NCBI GenBank assembly: GCA_026224775.1
Contig: JAMFRP010000001.1
Span: 1-64,000 of the forward strand
Direction: 5' to 3'
DNA from: Bacteroidota bacterium
GTDB lineage: Bacteria; Bacteroidota; Bacteroidia; Sphingobacteriales; Sphingobacteriaceae
DNA length: 64,000 nucleotides
The translations under genes and the position numbers were made by a program. Of the stretch, positions 49,727-58,163 are shown piece after piece. Within the stretch, counting starts at the first letter, position 1, and the number at the start of each line of letters is the position of its first letter. The notes under the pieces are model-generated. The model did no database searches. It was given only the letters and a program-made list of their open reading frames with translations, and had not been told where the DNA came from.

Positions 49727-50032
49727 ATGAAAATCAGTCAAATTGCGGCAAAAGCTGTTGTACGTGTATTTCTTTTATTGTTACTTGTTTCTACCATTCC
49801 TTTTTTAGAAGGGAACAATTCAAAGTTACAAAACTTCCAATTTGTTGTCCATCAAAAATGGACACTGGCGTTCCCATCTATATTAGTAGTGGGCTTTGTT
49901 ACGCTACTAGTTTTGTGCACCATAAAAAAATATAAACAGGTTGACCTAAACTGGTTACTGGTAGTAAATACACTGGTATTACTAGCTTATTTTTTAACTG
50001 TAGCTTATGCAGTATACAGGCAGATAAGTTAA
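49727..50032 (+). CDS. Hypothetical three-helix membrane protein
   Basis: 101 residues. Three hydrophobic segments (AAKAVVRVFLLLLLVSTIPF, TLAFPSILVVGFVTLLVLC, LNWLLVVNTLVLLAYFLTVAY) with a basic loop CTIKKYKQVDL. No family is recognised. It lies between divergent phosphodiesterase and convergent AI-2E genes, 4 bases from the latter's end. Likely real, given its clean frame and good size. Confidence 0.6.
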   Translation: MKISQIAAKAVVRVFLLLLLVSTIPFLEGNNSKLQNFQFVVHQKWTLAFPSILVVGFVTLLVLCTIKKYKQVDLNWLLVVNTLVLLAYFLTVAYAVYRQIS

Positions 50033-50036
50033 GATT

Positions 50037-51131
50037 CTATTCAGTTTTCATGTCTTTTTCTGCCGATGGCTTATACTCGTAGCTACCTCCCATCAAAAAG
50101 CCCCAAGGTTTAAGGGTCTCAACACGGTCGAAGATGATTTTGAAAATAGCGATGGTTGGGATAGATAAGAACATGCCCGATAATCCCCATATCATCTCAC
50201 CAAAAACAATCCCTAAAAAGGTAATTAACGCGTTAAGGCGTACTTTTGAACCTACTATAGTTGGCAGTAACAAGTTTGAATCGATGGCGTGTATCGCTAT
50301 GACACTTACGGCTACTTCTATCGCGTCTTTAACAGATCCTGTTGCAAATGTGATGATAGAGCTTAATAATAAGGCTGAGAAAATGCCCAGGTAAGGTATA
50401 ATGTTAAACAGGCCCACAAGCAGCCCCAGTAGTACCGCATATTTAATGCCGATGATCCAGAAAATAGTACAGGCAACCGTAGCGACAATACCCATTTCCA
50501 AAAATAAACCCAATATATATTGCCTTAAAATGCTTTGTATATTTTCGGCAATATCCACCACAATGGATTTGTTGGTTTCATCAAATACCCATACAATAAA
50601 CCGGAAAAGTAACCTGCGATAAAACAGTATAAAGAAGGTGAATATCATCATGAATACGTAAAACAACATAAGTGATGATATTGCCCCAAAAGTAGTACCC
50701 AATACGGTAGTGCCGGATTCAATGATCTTTTTGGTTGTGTTGTTTACATAAGTCATTTGTTTGGCAGCGTTTATATGGAACGCGCTCGATACCCAACTCT
50801 GCAAATTGATAACCGAATCAGAAACCTGGCTTTTTAATTGTGGCCAGTCATCGGCCAAATTTGATATTTGCGAACCAACCAGGTAGCCAATGCCAAAAAC
50901 AAAACCGATAAGTAACAGGATAGATAACAATGAAGATGCACTGCGCGGCAAACGGCATTTTTTTTCGAAGAAACTGGATACAGGCAATAAAAGTATAGCA
51001 AACAAAAAACCAAACATCAGCGGGTCAAGTACATCCTTAGCCTGGATTACGAGGTAACCCAACGCGATGAGCCCGACAAGTACTAATGAAAGTTTTTCAT
51101 AAAAAGGATGGGTAGCTTTTTTTACTGCCAT
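50037..51131 (-). CDS. AI-2E family transporter
   Basis: 364 residues with about eight membrane helices in the family's pattern (two N-terminal, a soluble stretch about 75-150, then paired helices). LGLLVGLFNIIPYLGIFSALL and the later IVGSKVRLNALITFLGIVFGEMIWGLSGMFLSIPTIAIFKI are the signature blocks. Members export or exchange small solutes (AI-2, Na+/H+), so the substrate cannot be given. Monocistronic. Confidence 0.93.
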   Translation of the reverse strand: MAVKKATHPFYEKLSLVLVGLIALGYLVIQAKDVLDPLMFGFLFAILLLPVSSFFEKKCRLPRSASSLLSILLLIGFVFGIGYLVGSQISNLADDWPQLKSQVSDSVINLQSWVSSAFHINAAKQMTYVNNTTKKIIESGTTVLGTTFGAISSLMLFYVFMMIFTFFILFYRRLLFRFIVWVFDETNKSIVVDIAENIQSILRQYILGLFLEMGIVATVACTIFWIIGIKYAVLLGLLVGLFNIIPYLGIFSALLLSSIITFATGSVKDAIEVAVSVIAIHAIDSNLLLPTIVGSKVRLNALITFLGIVFGEMIWGLSGMFLSIPTIAIFKIIFDRVETLKPWGFLMGGSYEYKPSAEKDMKTE

Positions 51132-51229
51132 ATGTGTAAATTATTTTTAGGGTAACAGGGTTTGGTAGTATATGTTTTTGAAGATACTACAATTACACGG
51201 CAAATGAATTTCCTTTGATTAATTTTTTG

Positions 51230-52204
51230 TTATTTAGTTGTAAAAGCATCCATAATTTTCATCAAAGTAACCGCTTCTTCAATCGTGCACGGGTTAGGCT
51301 CTTCGCCTTTAAAGTAAGCTACTATTTTGGTGATCATAGGTTGCTGTATATGTTCCGGATGAACAAATTCAATGGTCTTTTCCTCGTTACTGGTTTTCAG
51401 GGTGACAAAATTGCCAAAGAAAGGAAACGTTATTTTTCCTTTTGTGCCGATGATCTCGCAACTATCTATCGTTTCGCTTTCAGCCACATTAAAGCACCAC
51501 GAACCATTAACTACTACCTTGTTTTTAAATAATATTTGCCCGCATACATGATCATCTGCAGGAGTTGCTTCCGATTGATTCAGTGAGAACCCATTATAAA
51601 GCTTAGGCTCGCCAAAAAAATATAGCATCAAATCAAGCTGGTGAGGAGCCAGGTCATGAAAATATCCACCGCCCGAAACATCAGGTTGTACACGCCAGTT
51701 AGTAGCTACATCGGCTACCAGTTTTGGTTTGCGCGCTTGCCACATGCGTATTTGTACGGTACGTACATCACCTATAACATCACTATTAAGCAAAGCCTTG
51801 ACATGTAAAAACATAGGAACTGCCCTGCGGTAATGTGCCACAGTAAGTTTTAAACCGCTTTTTTTAACAGCATCAGCCATTTGCTCTGCTTCGGCAGCAT
51901 TACGGGTGACCGGCTTTTCTACATAAACATTAAAACCTTTATTTAATGCTGATACAGCATAATCCAAATGCGACGATGGAGGAGTAGCGATATATACGGC
52001 GTTTATACCTGCTTCTGCCATCATTTTATCAGCATCGTTATACCATTTGTCTACATGGTGTCTTTGGGCATAATCTTCCGCTTTTTCAGCATCACGGCGC
52101 ATTACGGCAACAAGTTTGCTGCCCGGCACTTTGTTAAATGCAGGTCCGCTTTTTTTCTCAGTCACATCGCCGCAACCGATTATTCCCCAGTTAATATCGC
52201 TCAT
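51230..52204 (-). CDS. Gfo/Idh/MocA family oxidoreductase
   Basis: 324 residues from the ATG at 52204; eight residues in the longer frame precede the conserved start MSDINWGIIGCGDVTEKKSG. NAD(P)-binding loop GIIGCGDV, then VYIATPPSSHLDYAVSAL and the EKP motif (VYVEKPVTRNAAEAEQ) with the catalytic Lys, and a C-terminal beta-sheet domain (VSGGGYFHDLAPHQLDLM). It oxidises or reduces a sugar-like substrate. It is downstream of the aldo/keto reductase on the same strand, with repeat B between. Confidence 0.92.
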   Translation of the reverse strand: MSDINWGIIGCGDVTEKKSGPAFNKVPGSKLVAVMRRDAEKAEDYAQRHHVDKWYNDADKMMAEAGINAVYIATPPSSHLDYAVSALNKGFNVYVEKPVTRNAAEAEQMADAVKKSGLKLTVAHYRRAVPMFLHVKALLNSDVIGDVRTVQIRMWQARKPKLVADVATNWRVQPDVSGGGYFHDLAPHQLDLMLYFFGEPKLYNGFSLNQSEATPADDHVCGQILFKNKVVVNGSWCFNVAESETIDSCEIIGTKGKITFPFFGNFVTLKTSNEEKTIEFVHPEHIQQPMITKIVAYFKGEEPNPCTIEEAVTLMKIMDAFTTK

Positions 52205-52223
52205 TTGACCCTTATTAAGAGAT

Positions 52224-52302
52224 GTCATTGCGAGGAACGAAGCAATCGCGAACTTTGCATATTCGCTTTGCTTATGTGCGATTGCTTCGTTCCTCGCAAT
52301 GA
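52224..52302. repeat. Dispersed inverted repeat, family B
   Basis: GTCATTGCGAGGAACGAAGC ... GCTTCGTTCCTCGCAATGAC, near-perfect arms; between two minus-strand genes, 16 bases past the aldo/keto reductase stop. Confidence 0.9.
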
Positions 52303-52318
52303 CATTAATGTAAATGGT

Positions 52319-53308
52319 TTATTTTAGAATGGTTTCAATTTTTGCCAACTCATCTTTCGAGAAAACAATATTATCCAAACATTTCAATGAATCAGCCAAT
52401 TGCTCAGGCTTGCTGGCACCGATCAATACCGATGTAACACGAGTATCTTTCAATATCCACGATAACGCCATTTGTGCCAATGATTGTCCGCGTTGTTTAG
52501 CCAGTTCGTTCAGTTGCTTAATTTCTTCTAAACGTTCAGGTGTAATCTGGCTGGTTTGCAGAAAGCCGCTTGCTTTTGCAGCGCGAGAATCTTCAGGGAT
52601 ACCATGCAGGTATTTATTGGTAAGCATGCCCTGTGCCAATGGCGAAAATGGTATACAACCAACACCTTCAGCTTCCAAAACGTCCAACAAGCCACCTTCA
52701 ACCCAACGCTCAAACATGGAGTATTTTGGTTGATGGATCAGGCATGGCGTGCCTAATTGCTTTAAAATTTTTATAGCCTTATCAGCCTCTTCTGCCTGAT
52801 AGTTGGATATACCCACATACAAAGCCTTACCCTGACGAACGATCAGATCCAATGCACCCATTGTTTCTTCAAGAGGAGTATTCGGATCAGGTCTGTGGTG
52901 GTAGAAAATATCTACATAATCCAGCCCCATGCGTTTAAGGCTCTGGTCTAAACTGGATACCAAATACTTTTTTGATCCCCATTCGCCATAAGGGCCTTCC
53001 CACATATGGTAACCTGCTTTGGTTGATATGATGAGCTCATCCCGGTAAGCACTGAAATCTTCTTTTAAAAGTTTTCCAAAATTTGTCTCAGCTGAACCCG
53101 GAGGCGGCCCATAGTTGTTAGCCAAATCAAAATGAGTAATACCGCTATCAAAAGCTAAGTGTAAAATTTTGCGGTAATTTTCCATTACATCCACATGGCC
53201 AAAGTTGTGCCATAGGCCCAGCGAAACCGCCGGTAACAGGATGCCGCTTTTACCGCAACGGCGGTATTGCATGTTTTTATATCTATCAGCAGAAGGTACG
53301 TATGTCAT
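52319..53308 (-). CDS. Aldo/keto reductase, YghZ/GPR type
   Basis: 329 residues. Catalytic residues lie in THFDLANNYGPPPGSAE (Asp, Tyr), IISTKAGYHMW (Lys) and VDIFYHHRPDP (His). NADPH-binding end: VTSVLIGASKPEQLADS. The start MTYVPSADRYKNMQYRRCGKSGI and the GPPPGSAE loop are typical of the YghZ subfamily (L-glyceraldehyde 3-phosphate reductase in E. coli), which detoxifies methylglyoxal-type aldehydes. It forms a likely transcript with the Gfo/Idh/MocA gene. Confidence 0.94.
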   Translation of the reverse strand: MTYVPSADRYKNMQYRRCGKSGILLPAVSLGLWHNFGHVDVMENYRKILHLAFDSGITHFDLANNYGPPPGSAETNFGKLLKEDFSAYRDELIISTKAGYHMWEGPYGEWGSKKYLVSSLDQSLKRMGLDYVDIFYHHRPDPNTPLEETMGALDLIVRQGKALYVGISNYQAEEADKAIKILKQLGTPCLIHQPKYSMFERWVEGGLLDVLEAEGVGCIPFSPLAQGMLTNKYLHGIPEDSRAAKASGFLQTSQITPERLEEIKQLNELAKQRGQSLAQMALSWILKDTRVTSVLIGASKPEQLADSLKCLDNIVFSKDELAKIETILK

Positions 53309-53352
53309 CTTTTTAAAATAGGTGTTAATTGTGGTAAAAATAGAATTTTTTA

Positions 53353-53444
53353 TGTCGAAATCAGGATTTTCAGAATTAAGAAATTTACAGAATGATAAGC
53401 TAATTCTGTAAATTCAAAAATCCTGTAAATTCCAGTTCAGACAA
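53353..53444. repeat. Dispersed inverted repeat, family A
   Basis: Left end worn (TGTCGAAATC), right end GTTCAGACAAA; interior TTTACAGAAT / ATTCTGTAAA is intact. It ends three bases before the ECF promoter candidate. Confidence 0.75.
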
Positions 53445-53446
53445 AC

Positions 53447-53472
53447 TGTAACATTTCAAAAGTCACCGTATC
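53447..53472 (+). promoter_or_regulatory. Candidate ECF-type promoter of the sigma factor operon
   Basis: TGTAAC (53447-53452) and CGTATC (53467-53472) are 14 bases apart, close to the -35 AAC and -10 CGT pattern of extracytoplasmic-function sigma promoters. This suggests the sigma factor controls its own operon. The leader would be about 35 bases. Confidence 0.4.
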
Positions 53473-53515
53473 TAACCCGGCATAAAAACAAATAAATAGT
53501 TGCGCAATAGTATTC

Positions 53516-53995
53516 ATGATGGATTTTGAACAAATATATAACCAATACTCGCCCCAAATATTCCGGGTATGTATGGGCTATGTAAATGATCATGAGCAGG
53601 CAAAGGATTTAACACAGGAAACATTTATCTCGGTATGGCGAAATCTATCCACGTTCAGAAATCAATCCAAAATTAGTACCTGGATATTCCGCATAGCTAC
53701 CAATAATTGCCTAAGGGCTTTAGAAAAGAATAACCGCGTAACCACAGTGGAGCTCCCTTTTCATTTACCCGATGTGCCGGAAGAAACGCATGAAGATAAA
53801 CTAACCTTTTTGTACAACTGCATTGCCGAGTTAGAAGAGATAGATAGGATCATCATTTCTTTAGTATTGGAGGATTTACCGCAGGCGGAGATCGCTTCTA
53901 TTGTAGGTTTGAGCCATGGTAATATCAGAACAAAGATTCACCGTATAAAAGATAAACTGGCCACTAAATTCAAGGATCATGGACAATTTGAATGA
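53516..53995 (+). CDS. ECF subfamily RNA polymerase sigma factor
   Basis: 159 residues. Region 2 is IYNQYSPQIFRVCMGYVNDHEQAKDLTQETFISVWRNL with TWIFRIATNNCLRAL; region 4 is LEDLPQAEIASIVGLSHGNIRTKIHRIKDKL. It redirects RNA polymerase to stress or envelope-response promoters. The next gene starts 17 bases inside its 3' end. ATG at 53516 or the second ATG at 53519 are both possible starts. Confidence 0.94.
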   Translation: MMDFEQIYNQYSPQIFRVCMGYVNDHEQAKDLTQETFISVWRNLSTFRNQSKISTWIFRIATNNCLRALEKNNRVTTVELPFHLPDVPEETHEDKLTFLYNCIAELEEIDRIIISLVLEDLPQAEIASIVGLSHGNIRTKIHRIKDKLATKFKDHGQFE

Positions 53996-54575
53996 TTTAA
54001 AAGCGATATGGCTAACCGCGAAAACCGATAGCCTGCCCGATTCGCACGAAATGGTGCATATCATCAGGAAATTCCGTAACAAAAAATTACTGAAGATAAC
54101 TGCGCTTGTTATTACGGCCGTATTACTGGTAGCCATAATGATTTGGGTGGTATTCATTTATAACTCAACCATGCTAAGCACCCGCTTTGGCGAAGCATTT
54201 ATGATCATCGCCGGAATTATATTGGTGTCTACTAATCTAAATTCGTTATTGAGGTTTTATAAACTCAAGGTATGTAGCAACAAGGAGTTCCTGCAATTTT
54301 TGGAGCAAACACGTTTAAGGCAACAGTTTTATTACCAACGTACACAAGTAATAGCAATGGCTTTTTGCGCCACAGGCTTACTGGCATATTTGTATGAAGG
54401 TGTTTATAAAAATACCATGCTATTTATCGGTGCGTATACAGGAACGGTTCTATACCTTTTAGTATTATGGATTGTAGTACGGCCGCGGGTGTTTAAAAAA
54501 GAAGAGAAAAAAATAAATGCACAAATAGAGAAACTAGAATCTATATCAAAACAAATAAATAACGATGAAATTTAA
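53979..54575 (+). CDS. Membrane protein, putative regulator of the sigma factor
   Basis: 198 residues. A cytoplasmic N-terminus (DNLNDLKAIWLTAKTDSLPDS), four membrane helices in two pairs (about 40-60, 66-84, 113-132, 137-157) and a basic C-terminal helix. The overlap with the sigma gene and the cytoplasmic N-terminus fit an anti-sigma role, but no zinc or ASD motif (HxxxCxxC) is present, so that is inference. Confidence 0.7.
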   Translation: MDNLNDLKAIWLTAKTDSLPDSHEMVHIIRKFRNKKLLKITALVITAVLLVAIMIWVVFIYNSTMLSTRFGEAFMIIAGIILVSTNLNSLLRFYKLKVCSNKEFLQFLEQTRLRQQFYYQRTQVIAMAFCATGLLAYLYEGVYKNTMLFIGAYTGTVLYLLVLWIVVRPRVFKKEEKKINAQIEKLESISKQINNDEI

Positions 54576-54765
54576 AAAATACCCATTACAAATAAGACGA
54601 TTAATATGCATTGGATTATTAATGGTTACCACACCTACATTAATTAATGATTGGTTTCCCTTACCTGATTTCGTTCGAGGTTTATTAGCTGGGATCGGCA
54701 TGGGTTTGGAAATAAGCGGCTTGATTAAAATAAGCAGATTAAGAAAGACAGGCGCATCCTGCTAA
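54565..54765 (+). CDS. Small two-helix membrane protein of the ECF operon
   Basis: 66 residues. Basic start (MKFKKYPLQIRRLICI), two hydrophobic segments (ICIGLLMVTTPTLI and VRGLLAGIGMGLEISGLI) and a basic end (KISRLRKTGASC). It overlaps the previous gene by 11 bases, which supports a real, co-translated product. No family is recognised. Confidence 0.6.
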   Translation: MKFKKYPLQIRRLICIGLLMVTTPTLINDWFPLPDFVRGLLAGIGMGLEISGLIKISRLRKTGASC

Positions 54766-54772
54766 GAAATTA

Positions 54773-54816
54773 TATCCTAAAAATCTGTCAAATCCCCTAA
54801 ATCCTGGTTCAGACAA
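54773..54816. repeat. Half copy of family A carrying the folC stop
   Basis: Only the right half remains (CCCCTAAATCCTGGTTCAGACAA). On the minus strand its end reads TTGTCTGAACC, and the TGA in it is the folC stop codon. Confidence 0.75.
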
Positions 54817-56119
54817 CCTCCGCCACCACAAATGTACTTCCGCCAACAAACACTAAATCACCCGTTTCTGCATTTTTTTGCGCCGATTGATAGGCTGCTT
54901 TTACGTTGGGATAGATCTCGCCATGTAGCCCGAAACTTTTAGCTTGCTGTTTCAGACTTTCTGCCTCTAAGCCCCTTGGAATATCCGGTCTGCAAAAATA
55001 GTAGGTGGCATTTGTGGATAACATGCTTAATACTTTGCTGATGTCCTTATCGTTCACCATGCCAATCACAAAATGCAGGTGCTGGTAAGGCGTTGCGGCA
55101 ATGTTTTTTAAAACTTCCTGTATTCCTTCTGGATTATGCCCGGTATCACAAATGGTAAGGGGATCTGTACTTAATATTTCCCAACGGCCATGTAAGCCTG
55201 TAAGGGTTTTAACCTGTCGCAAGGCTATTTGTAAATGTTCATCGGTAATCACAAATCCCTGCTCGCGCAATTGCTGAACTGCTGATAATACCGTTTTTAT
55301 ATTTTTAAGCTGATAACTGCCGGTGAGATCAAGTTGTAGGTTGTAGGTGGTAAGTTGTGAGTTGTTACTTTGAATTTGCAGATCTATTAAATCCCGGCTT
55401 TTCACTTTCAACTTTTCACTTTCAACTTTTAATTCCACCTCAAAATCATCTGAAGCAAAAGAAATATCCGCTTCTTCTTTAGCTGACTTTTGTAAGAATA
55501 TGTTAGCGATATCCGGCTGGTATTCGCCTATAATAACAGGTATGCCATGTTTAATGATTCCGGCCTTCTCACCTGCAATAAGTTGCAGGGTATCACCCAA
55601 AATATTCATGTGATCCCAACCAATATTGGTAATAACCGATAGAAGCGGAGTAATAATATTAGTAGAATCCAACCTGCCGCCCAAACCAACTTCAATAACA
55701 GCAATATCAACTTTTTCCTTCGCGAAAATATCAAAGGCTAATCCAACCGTCATTTCAAAAAAGGAGGGGTTGATAGTCTCAAAATCTTTTTGATGATCGG
55801 CTACAAAATCAATTACCTGCTGCTCGTTAATCATCTCGCCATTTATGCGAACCCGCTCCCTGAAATCGCGCAGGTGCGGAGAGGTATATAAGCCTGTTTT
55901 ATAGCCCGCTATTTGCAAAATTGCCGCCAGCATATGCGATGTTGAACCTTTTCCATTTGTACCGGCAATATGCACGCTTTTAAATTTATCCTGAGGGTTA
56001 TCAAGCCTTTTGCACAGCTCGATGGTATTGGTCAAATCTTCTTTATATGCTGATGATCCCACACGAGTAAACATGGGGAGCTGCGTATACAGGTATTGTA
56101 AAGTTTCGGCGTAATCCAT
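54809..56119 (-). CDS. folC: Bifunctional folylpolyglutamate/dihydrofolate synthase
   Basis: 436 residues. It adds glutamate to (dihydro)pteroate and folates. Mur-ligase type ATP loop HIAGTNGKGSTSHMLAAIL, TSPHLRDFRERVRINGE, VGLGGRLDSTN and the domain with GRWEILSTDPLTICDTGHNPEGI. Residues about 229-263 (EVELKVESEKLKVKS ... NNSQLTTYNLQL) are encoded by an inverted-repeat insertion and interrupt the family pattern just before LTGSYQLKNI. The last codons and the TGA stop are supplied by repeat A. The gene starts 11 bases after the stop of the 56131 gene. Confidence 0.95.
   Translation of the reverse strand: MDYAETLQYLYTQLPMFTRVGSSAYKEDLTNTIELCKRLDNPQDKFKSVHIAGTNGKGSTSHMLAAILQIAGYKTGLYTSPHLRDFRERVRINGEMINEQQVIDFVADHQKDFETINPSFFEMTVGLAFDIFAKEKVDIAVIEVGLGGRLDSTNIITPLLSVITNIGWDHMNILGDTLQLIAGEKAGIIKHGIPVIIGEYQPDIANIFLQKSAKEEADISFASDDFEVELKVESEKLKVKSRDLIDLQIQSNNSQLTTYNLQLDLTGSYQLKNIKTVLSAVQQLREQGFVITDEHLQIALRQVKTLTGLHGRWEILSTDPLTICDTGHNPEGIQEVLKNIAATPYQHLHFVIGMVNDKDISKVLSMLSTNATYYFCRPDIPRGLEAESLKQQAKSFGLHGEIYPNVKAAYQSAQKNAETGDLVFVGGSTFVVAEVV
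55331..55435. repeat. In-frame repeat insertion inside folC
   Basis: 105 bases (35 codons) made of short words: on the plus strand AAGTTGTAGGTTGTAGGTGG and GTTGTGAGTTG on one side, CACTTTCAACTTTTCACTTTC on the other. On the minus strand the segment gives a Lys/Glu/Val-rich stretch, a middle, and an Asn/Gln/Thr-rich stretch. Length is a multiple of three and no stop is in frame. Confidence 0.75.
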
Positions 56120-56130
56120 GATAGATAGGA

Positions 56131-56616
56131 TTATTGGGCAAGCAATGAACTGAATAATTGAATGTGCCAGCTATTTTTAAAAGGTACTTCCCATTTAGTT
56201 TCCAGCTCGGTTAAGTTTTGCACCATGTTATTAAATACAATGGTATCGGTATCAATAGTTTTGTTTGTAATTAGCCCCTCAAAAGTATGGCGCGGGACAG
56301 ATAATATCTGTTCACCGCTACGATAAGCCAAATTAAACCGGTCGAATAAATTGATGCCGAACTCTTGTTCAATATCTTTCATAAAACGTACCGATTTATC
56401 AATCGAGCAACCACTTGCACCTGCCTGGCTTTCATCCACAATCAAAACAATAAAGCGGTTGTATCTAATTTCCGCTTTAGCTTTAAGCTGATTATTGTGT
56501 GCTGTCCAGCCGGTGGTGAAATTATCCAGCATAATTTGCAACTTAATTACATCTGCATCGTTTAGCTGTTTATCCGATTGGTATACCCAAACCCGTGAGT
56601 TTTGTGAAAATTGCAT
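56131..56616 (-). CDS. Conserved Bacteroidota protein of unknown function
   Basis: 161 residues from the ATG at 56616; the TTG at 56622 is part of the -7 box. It has VWVYQSDKQLNDADVIKLQIMLDNFTTGWTAHNNQLKAKAEIRYNRFIVLIVDESQAGASGCSIDKSVRFMK in short: a conserved start, then VDESQAGASGCSIDKSV as the strongest block. The family is often annotated as 'ABC transporter ATPase', but there is no Walker motif, so the name is not justified by this sequence. It is the first gene of the unit with folC. Confidence 0.75.
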   Translation of the reverse strand: MQFSQNSRVWVYQSDKQLNDADVIKLQIMLDNFTTGWTAHNNQLKAKAEIRYNRFIVLIVDESQAGASGCSIDKSVRFMKDIEQEFGINLFDRFNLAYRSGEQILSVPRHTFEGLITNKTIDTDTIVFNNMVQNLTELETKWEVPFKNSWHIQLFSSLLAQ

Positions 56617-56619
56617 GCG

Positions 56620-56627
56620 CAAATTTA
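56620..56627 (-). promoter_or_regulatory. -7 box with leaderless layout (minus strand)
   Basis: Minus-strand TAAATTTG; its last base is 3 bases before the ATG at 56616, the same geometry as at 11635-11646. Confidence 0.65.
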
Positions 56628-56636
56628 GTATTTTAT

Positions 56637-56644
56637 TAACTTTG
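56637..56644 (+). promoter_or_regulatory. -7 box of the divergent secreted protein gene
   Basis: TAACTTTG fits TAnnTTTG, 17 bases before the ATG at 56662. The two divergent -7 boxes are only 9 bases apart, so each lies in the other promoter's -33 region. Confidence 0.6.
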
Positions 56645-56661
56645 GAAAGAGTGGTGATGTC

Positions 56662-57144
56662 ATGATAAAATCAGTTCTGCAAAAAACGAAAAAACTTTAT
56701 TTCCTGGGGGCGATGGTATTGCTGGCTATAGTACATTTTAGCTTTAAACCGGCCATGAATGAGCAGGAAATGCTTAGCTGGAGCAATAAGTGCCTAACGG
56801 AATGCTATGACCCGTCCGGCCAAATCAAACTAAAAAAATGGGAATTGGTATTAACCGATGATGCTTTCATCCGCCTGCGCAAAACTTATACCAACGGCAA
56901 GCAGGAATATTTCTCTTTCCAGTTACACCGATTTACAGATATGGATTACCTGGGTAACACTGTTAATGGCACCTTGCAACTAAAAGCCGTTGCTGACGAC
57001 ATTATTGTACAAACGTATGATGACCCACATGAGGATATCGATACCATGGCAACCCAACTAAACATTCCGGTTAAAAATATGGAGGCTGAGCGGTTGGATA
57101 GTTCGCAGATGGTGTTGAATTATTTTAAGAATAAGAGTTTGTAG
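56662..57144 (+). CDS. Small exported protein of unknown function
   Basis: 160 residues. An N-terminal hydrophobic segment (LYFLGAMVLLAIVHFSF) is a signal peptide or anchor. The mature part has SWSNKCLTECYDPSGQIKLKKWELVLTDD in outline, a beta-rich domain (FIRLRKTYTNGKQEYFSFQL) and an acidic middle (YDDPHEDIDTM). No family is recognised. Divergent from the folC unit; possibly present as a lone gene. Confidence 0.65.
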   Translation: MIKSVLQKTKKLYFLGAMVLLAIVHFSFKPAMNEQEMLSWSNKCLTECYDPSGQIKLKKWELVLTDDAFIRLRKTYTNGKQEYFSFQLHRFTDMDYLGNTVNGTLQLKAVADDIIVQTYDDPHEDIDTMATQLNIPVKNMEAERLDSSQMVLNYFKNKSL

Positions 57145-57165
57145 CGATTGATTCTTCTACTTTTT

Positions 57166-57341
57166 GTCATTCTGAACGGAGCGAAGAATCTATCCGGTAT
57201 ATATGGCGTTGAGCAAAGTTATTAGATTCTTCGCTATGCTCAGAATGACAAACAGGATGGACAAAGAACATTCTGTTTGTAAAGTTTAATTCATTTGTCA
57301 TTGCTTTTACATTTGTCATTTTGAGCAGAGCGAAGAATGAC
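57166..57341. repeat. Family C inverted repeat and a half copy
   Basis: Complete copy 57166-57249 (GTCATTCTGAACGGAGCGAA ... TTCGCTATGCTCAGAATGAC), then a compressed half at 57315-57341 (GTCATTTTGAGCAGAGCGAA with GAATGAC). Between convergent genes. Confidence 0.85.
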
Positions 57342-57366
57342 AAAAAGGGAAGAAATTGTTTCTAAC

Positions 57367-58158
57367 CTACAACCCATTCGCTTTAACCGTTATCTCGGCA
57401 ATATCCAAAACCTTGATTTCATCCTCTTTATCGCGATGTTTTACGCCATCGGTCAATATGGTCATGCAAAACGGGCAAGCCGCTGCCACAACTGTCGCGT
57501 TGATGGAGATCACTTCATCAATACGTTCGTCGTTTATTTCTTTCTTGCCTTTTTCAGCTTCCTTAAACATTTGCGCACCGCCGGCACCGCAACATAATCC
57601 ATTTGATTTGCAGCGTTTCATTTCAACCAGCTCAGTATCTAAAATTTCCAAAGCCTTACGCGGAGCTTCATAAACATTATTGCCACGACCTAAATAGCAA
57701 GGATCATGATAAGTGATGCGTTTGCCTTTAAAACTTTCGCCGCCTTCGGCTTTTAGTTTGCCTTCGTCAATCAATTGCTGTATCAGTTGGGTATGGTGTA
57801 TCACCTCATAAGTGCCACCCAAACCCGGGTATTCATTTTTTATAGTGTTGAAGCAATGCGGACAACCAGTAACTATTTTTTTAATATTATAGCCGTTAAG
57901 CACTTCAATATTAGTCATGGCCTGCATCTGGAACAAAAATTCATTTCCAGCCCGTTTAGCAGGGTCGCCTGTACAGCTTTCTTCTGTACCTAATACAGCG
58001 TAGCTCATTCCCACATGCTGTAATATCTTGCAGATGTCGCGTGTTATTTTTTGTGCCCGCTCATCAAAACTCCCGGCGCAGCCAACCCAAAATAATATTT
58101 CAGGTTCTTTGCCTTCGGCAAGCATTTCGGCCATGGTAGGCACTTTTAGTTCACTCAT
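57367..58158 (-). CDS. (Fe-S)-binding protein with CCG domains (HdrB/GlcF-like)
   Basis: 263 residues, no signal peptide. Two CCG-type cysteine clusters: GCPHCFNTIKNEYP with the earlier WVGCAGSFD, and NGLCCGAGGAQMFKEA with TYHDPCYLGR before it. Such domains bind a [4Fe-4S] (or noncubane) cluster and move electrons, as in heterodisulfide reductase B, GlcF and LldE/LutA. It is the soluble partner of the membrane Fe-S protein encoded next. Confidence 0.9.
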   Translation of the reverse strand: MSELKVPTMAEMLAEGKEPEILFWVGCAGSFDERAQKITRDICKILQHVGMSYAVLGTEESCTGDPAKRAGNEFLFQMQAMTNIEVLNGYNIKKIVTGCPHCFNTIKNEYPGLGGTYEVIHHTQLIQQLIDEGKLKAEGGESFKGKRITYHDPCYLGRGNNVYEAPRKALEILDTELVEMKRCKSNGLCCGAGGAQMFKEAEKGKKEINDERIDEVISINATVVAAACPFCMTILTDGVKHRDKEDEIKVLDIAEITVKANGL

Positions 58159-58163
58159 ACTTT

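Noticed and set aside
57337..57673. Two overlapping plus-strand frames
   Set aside because: Antisense to the end of the CCG-domain Fe-S gene, whose cysteine motifs are clear.
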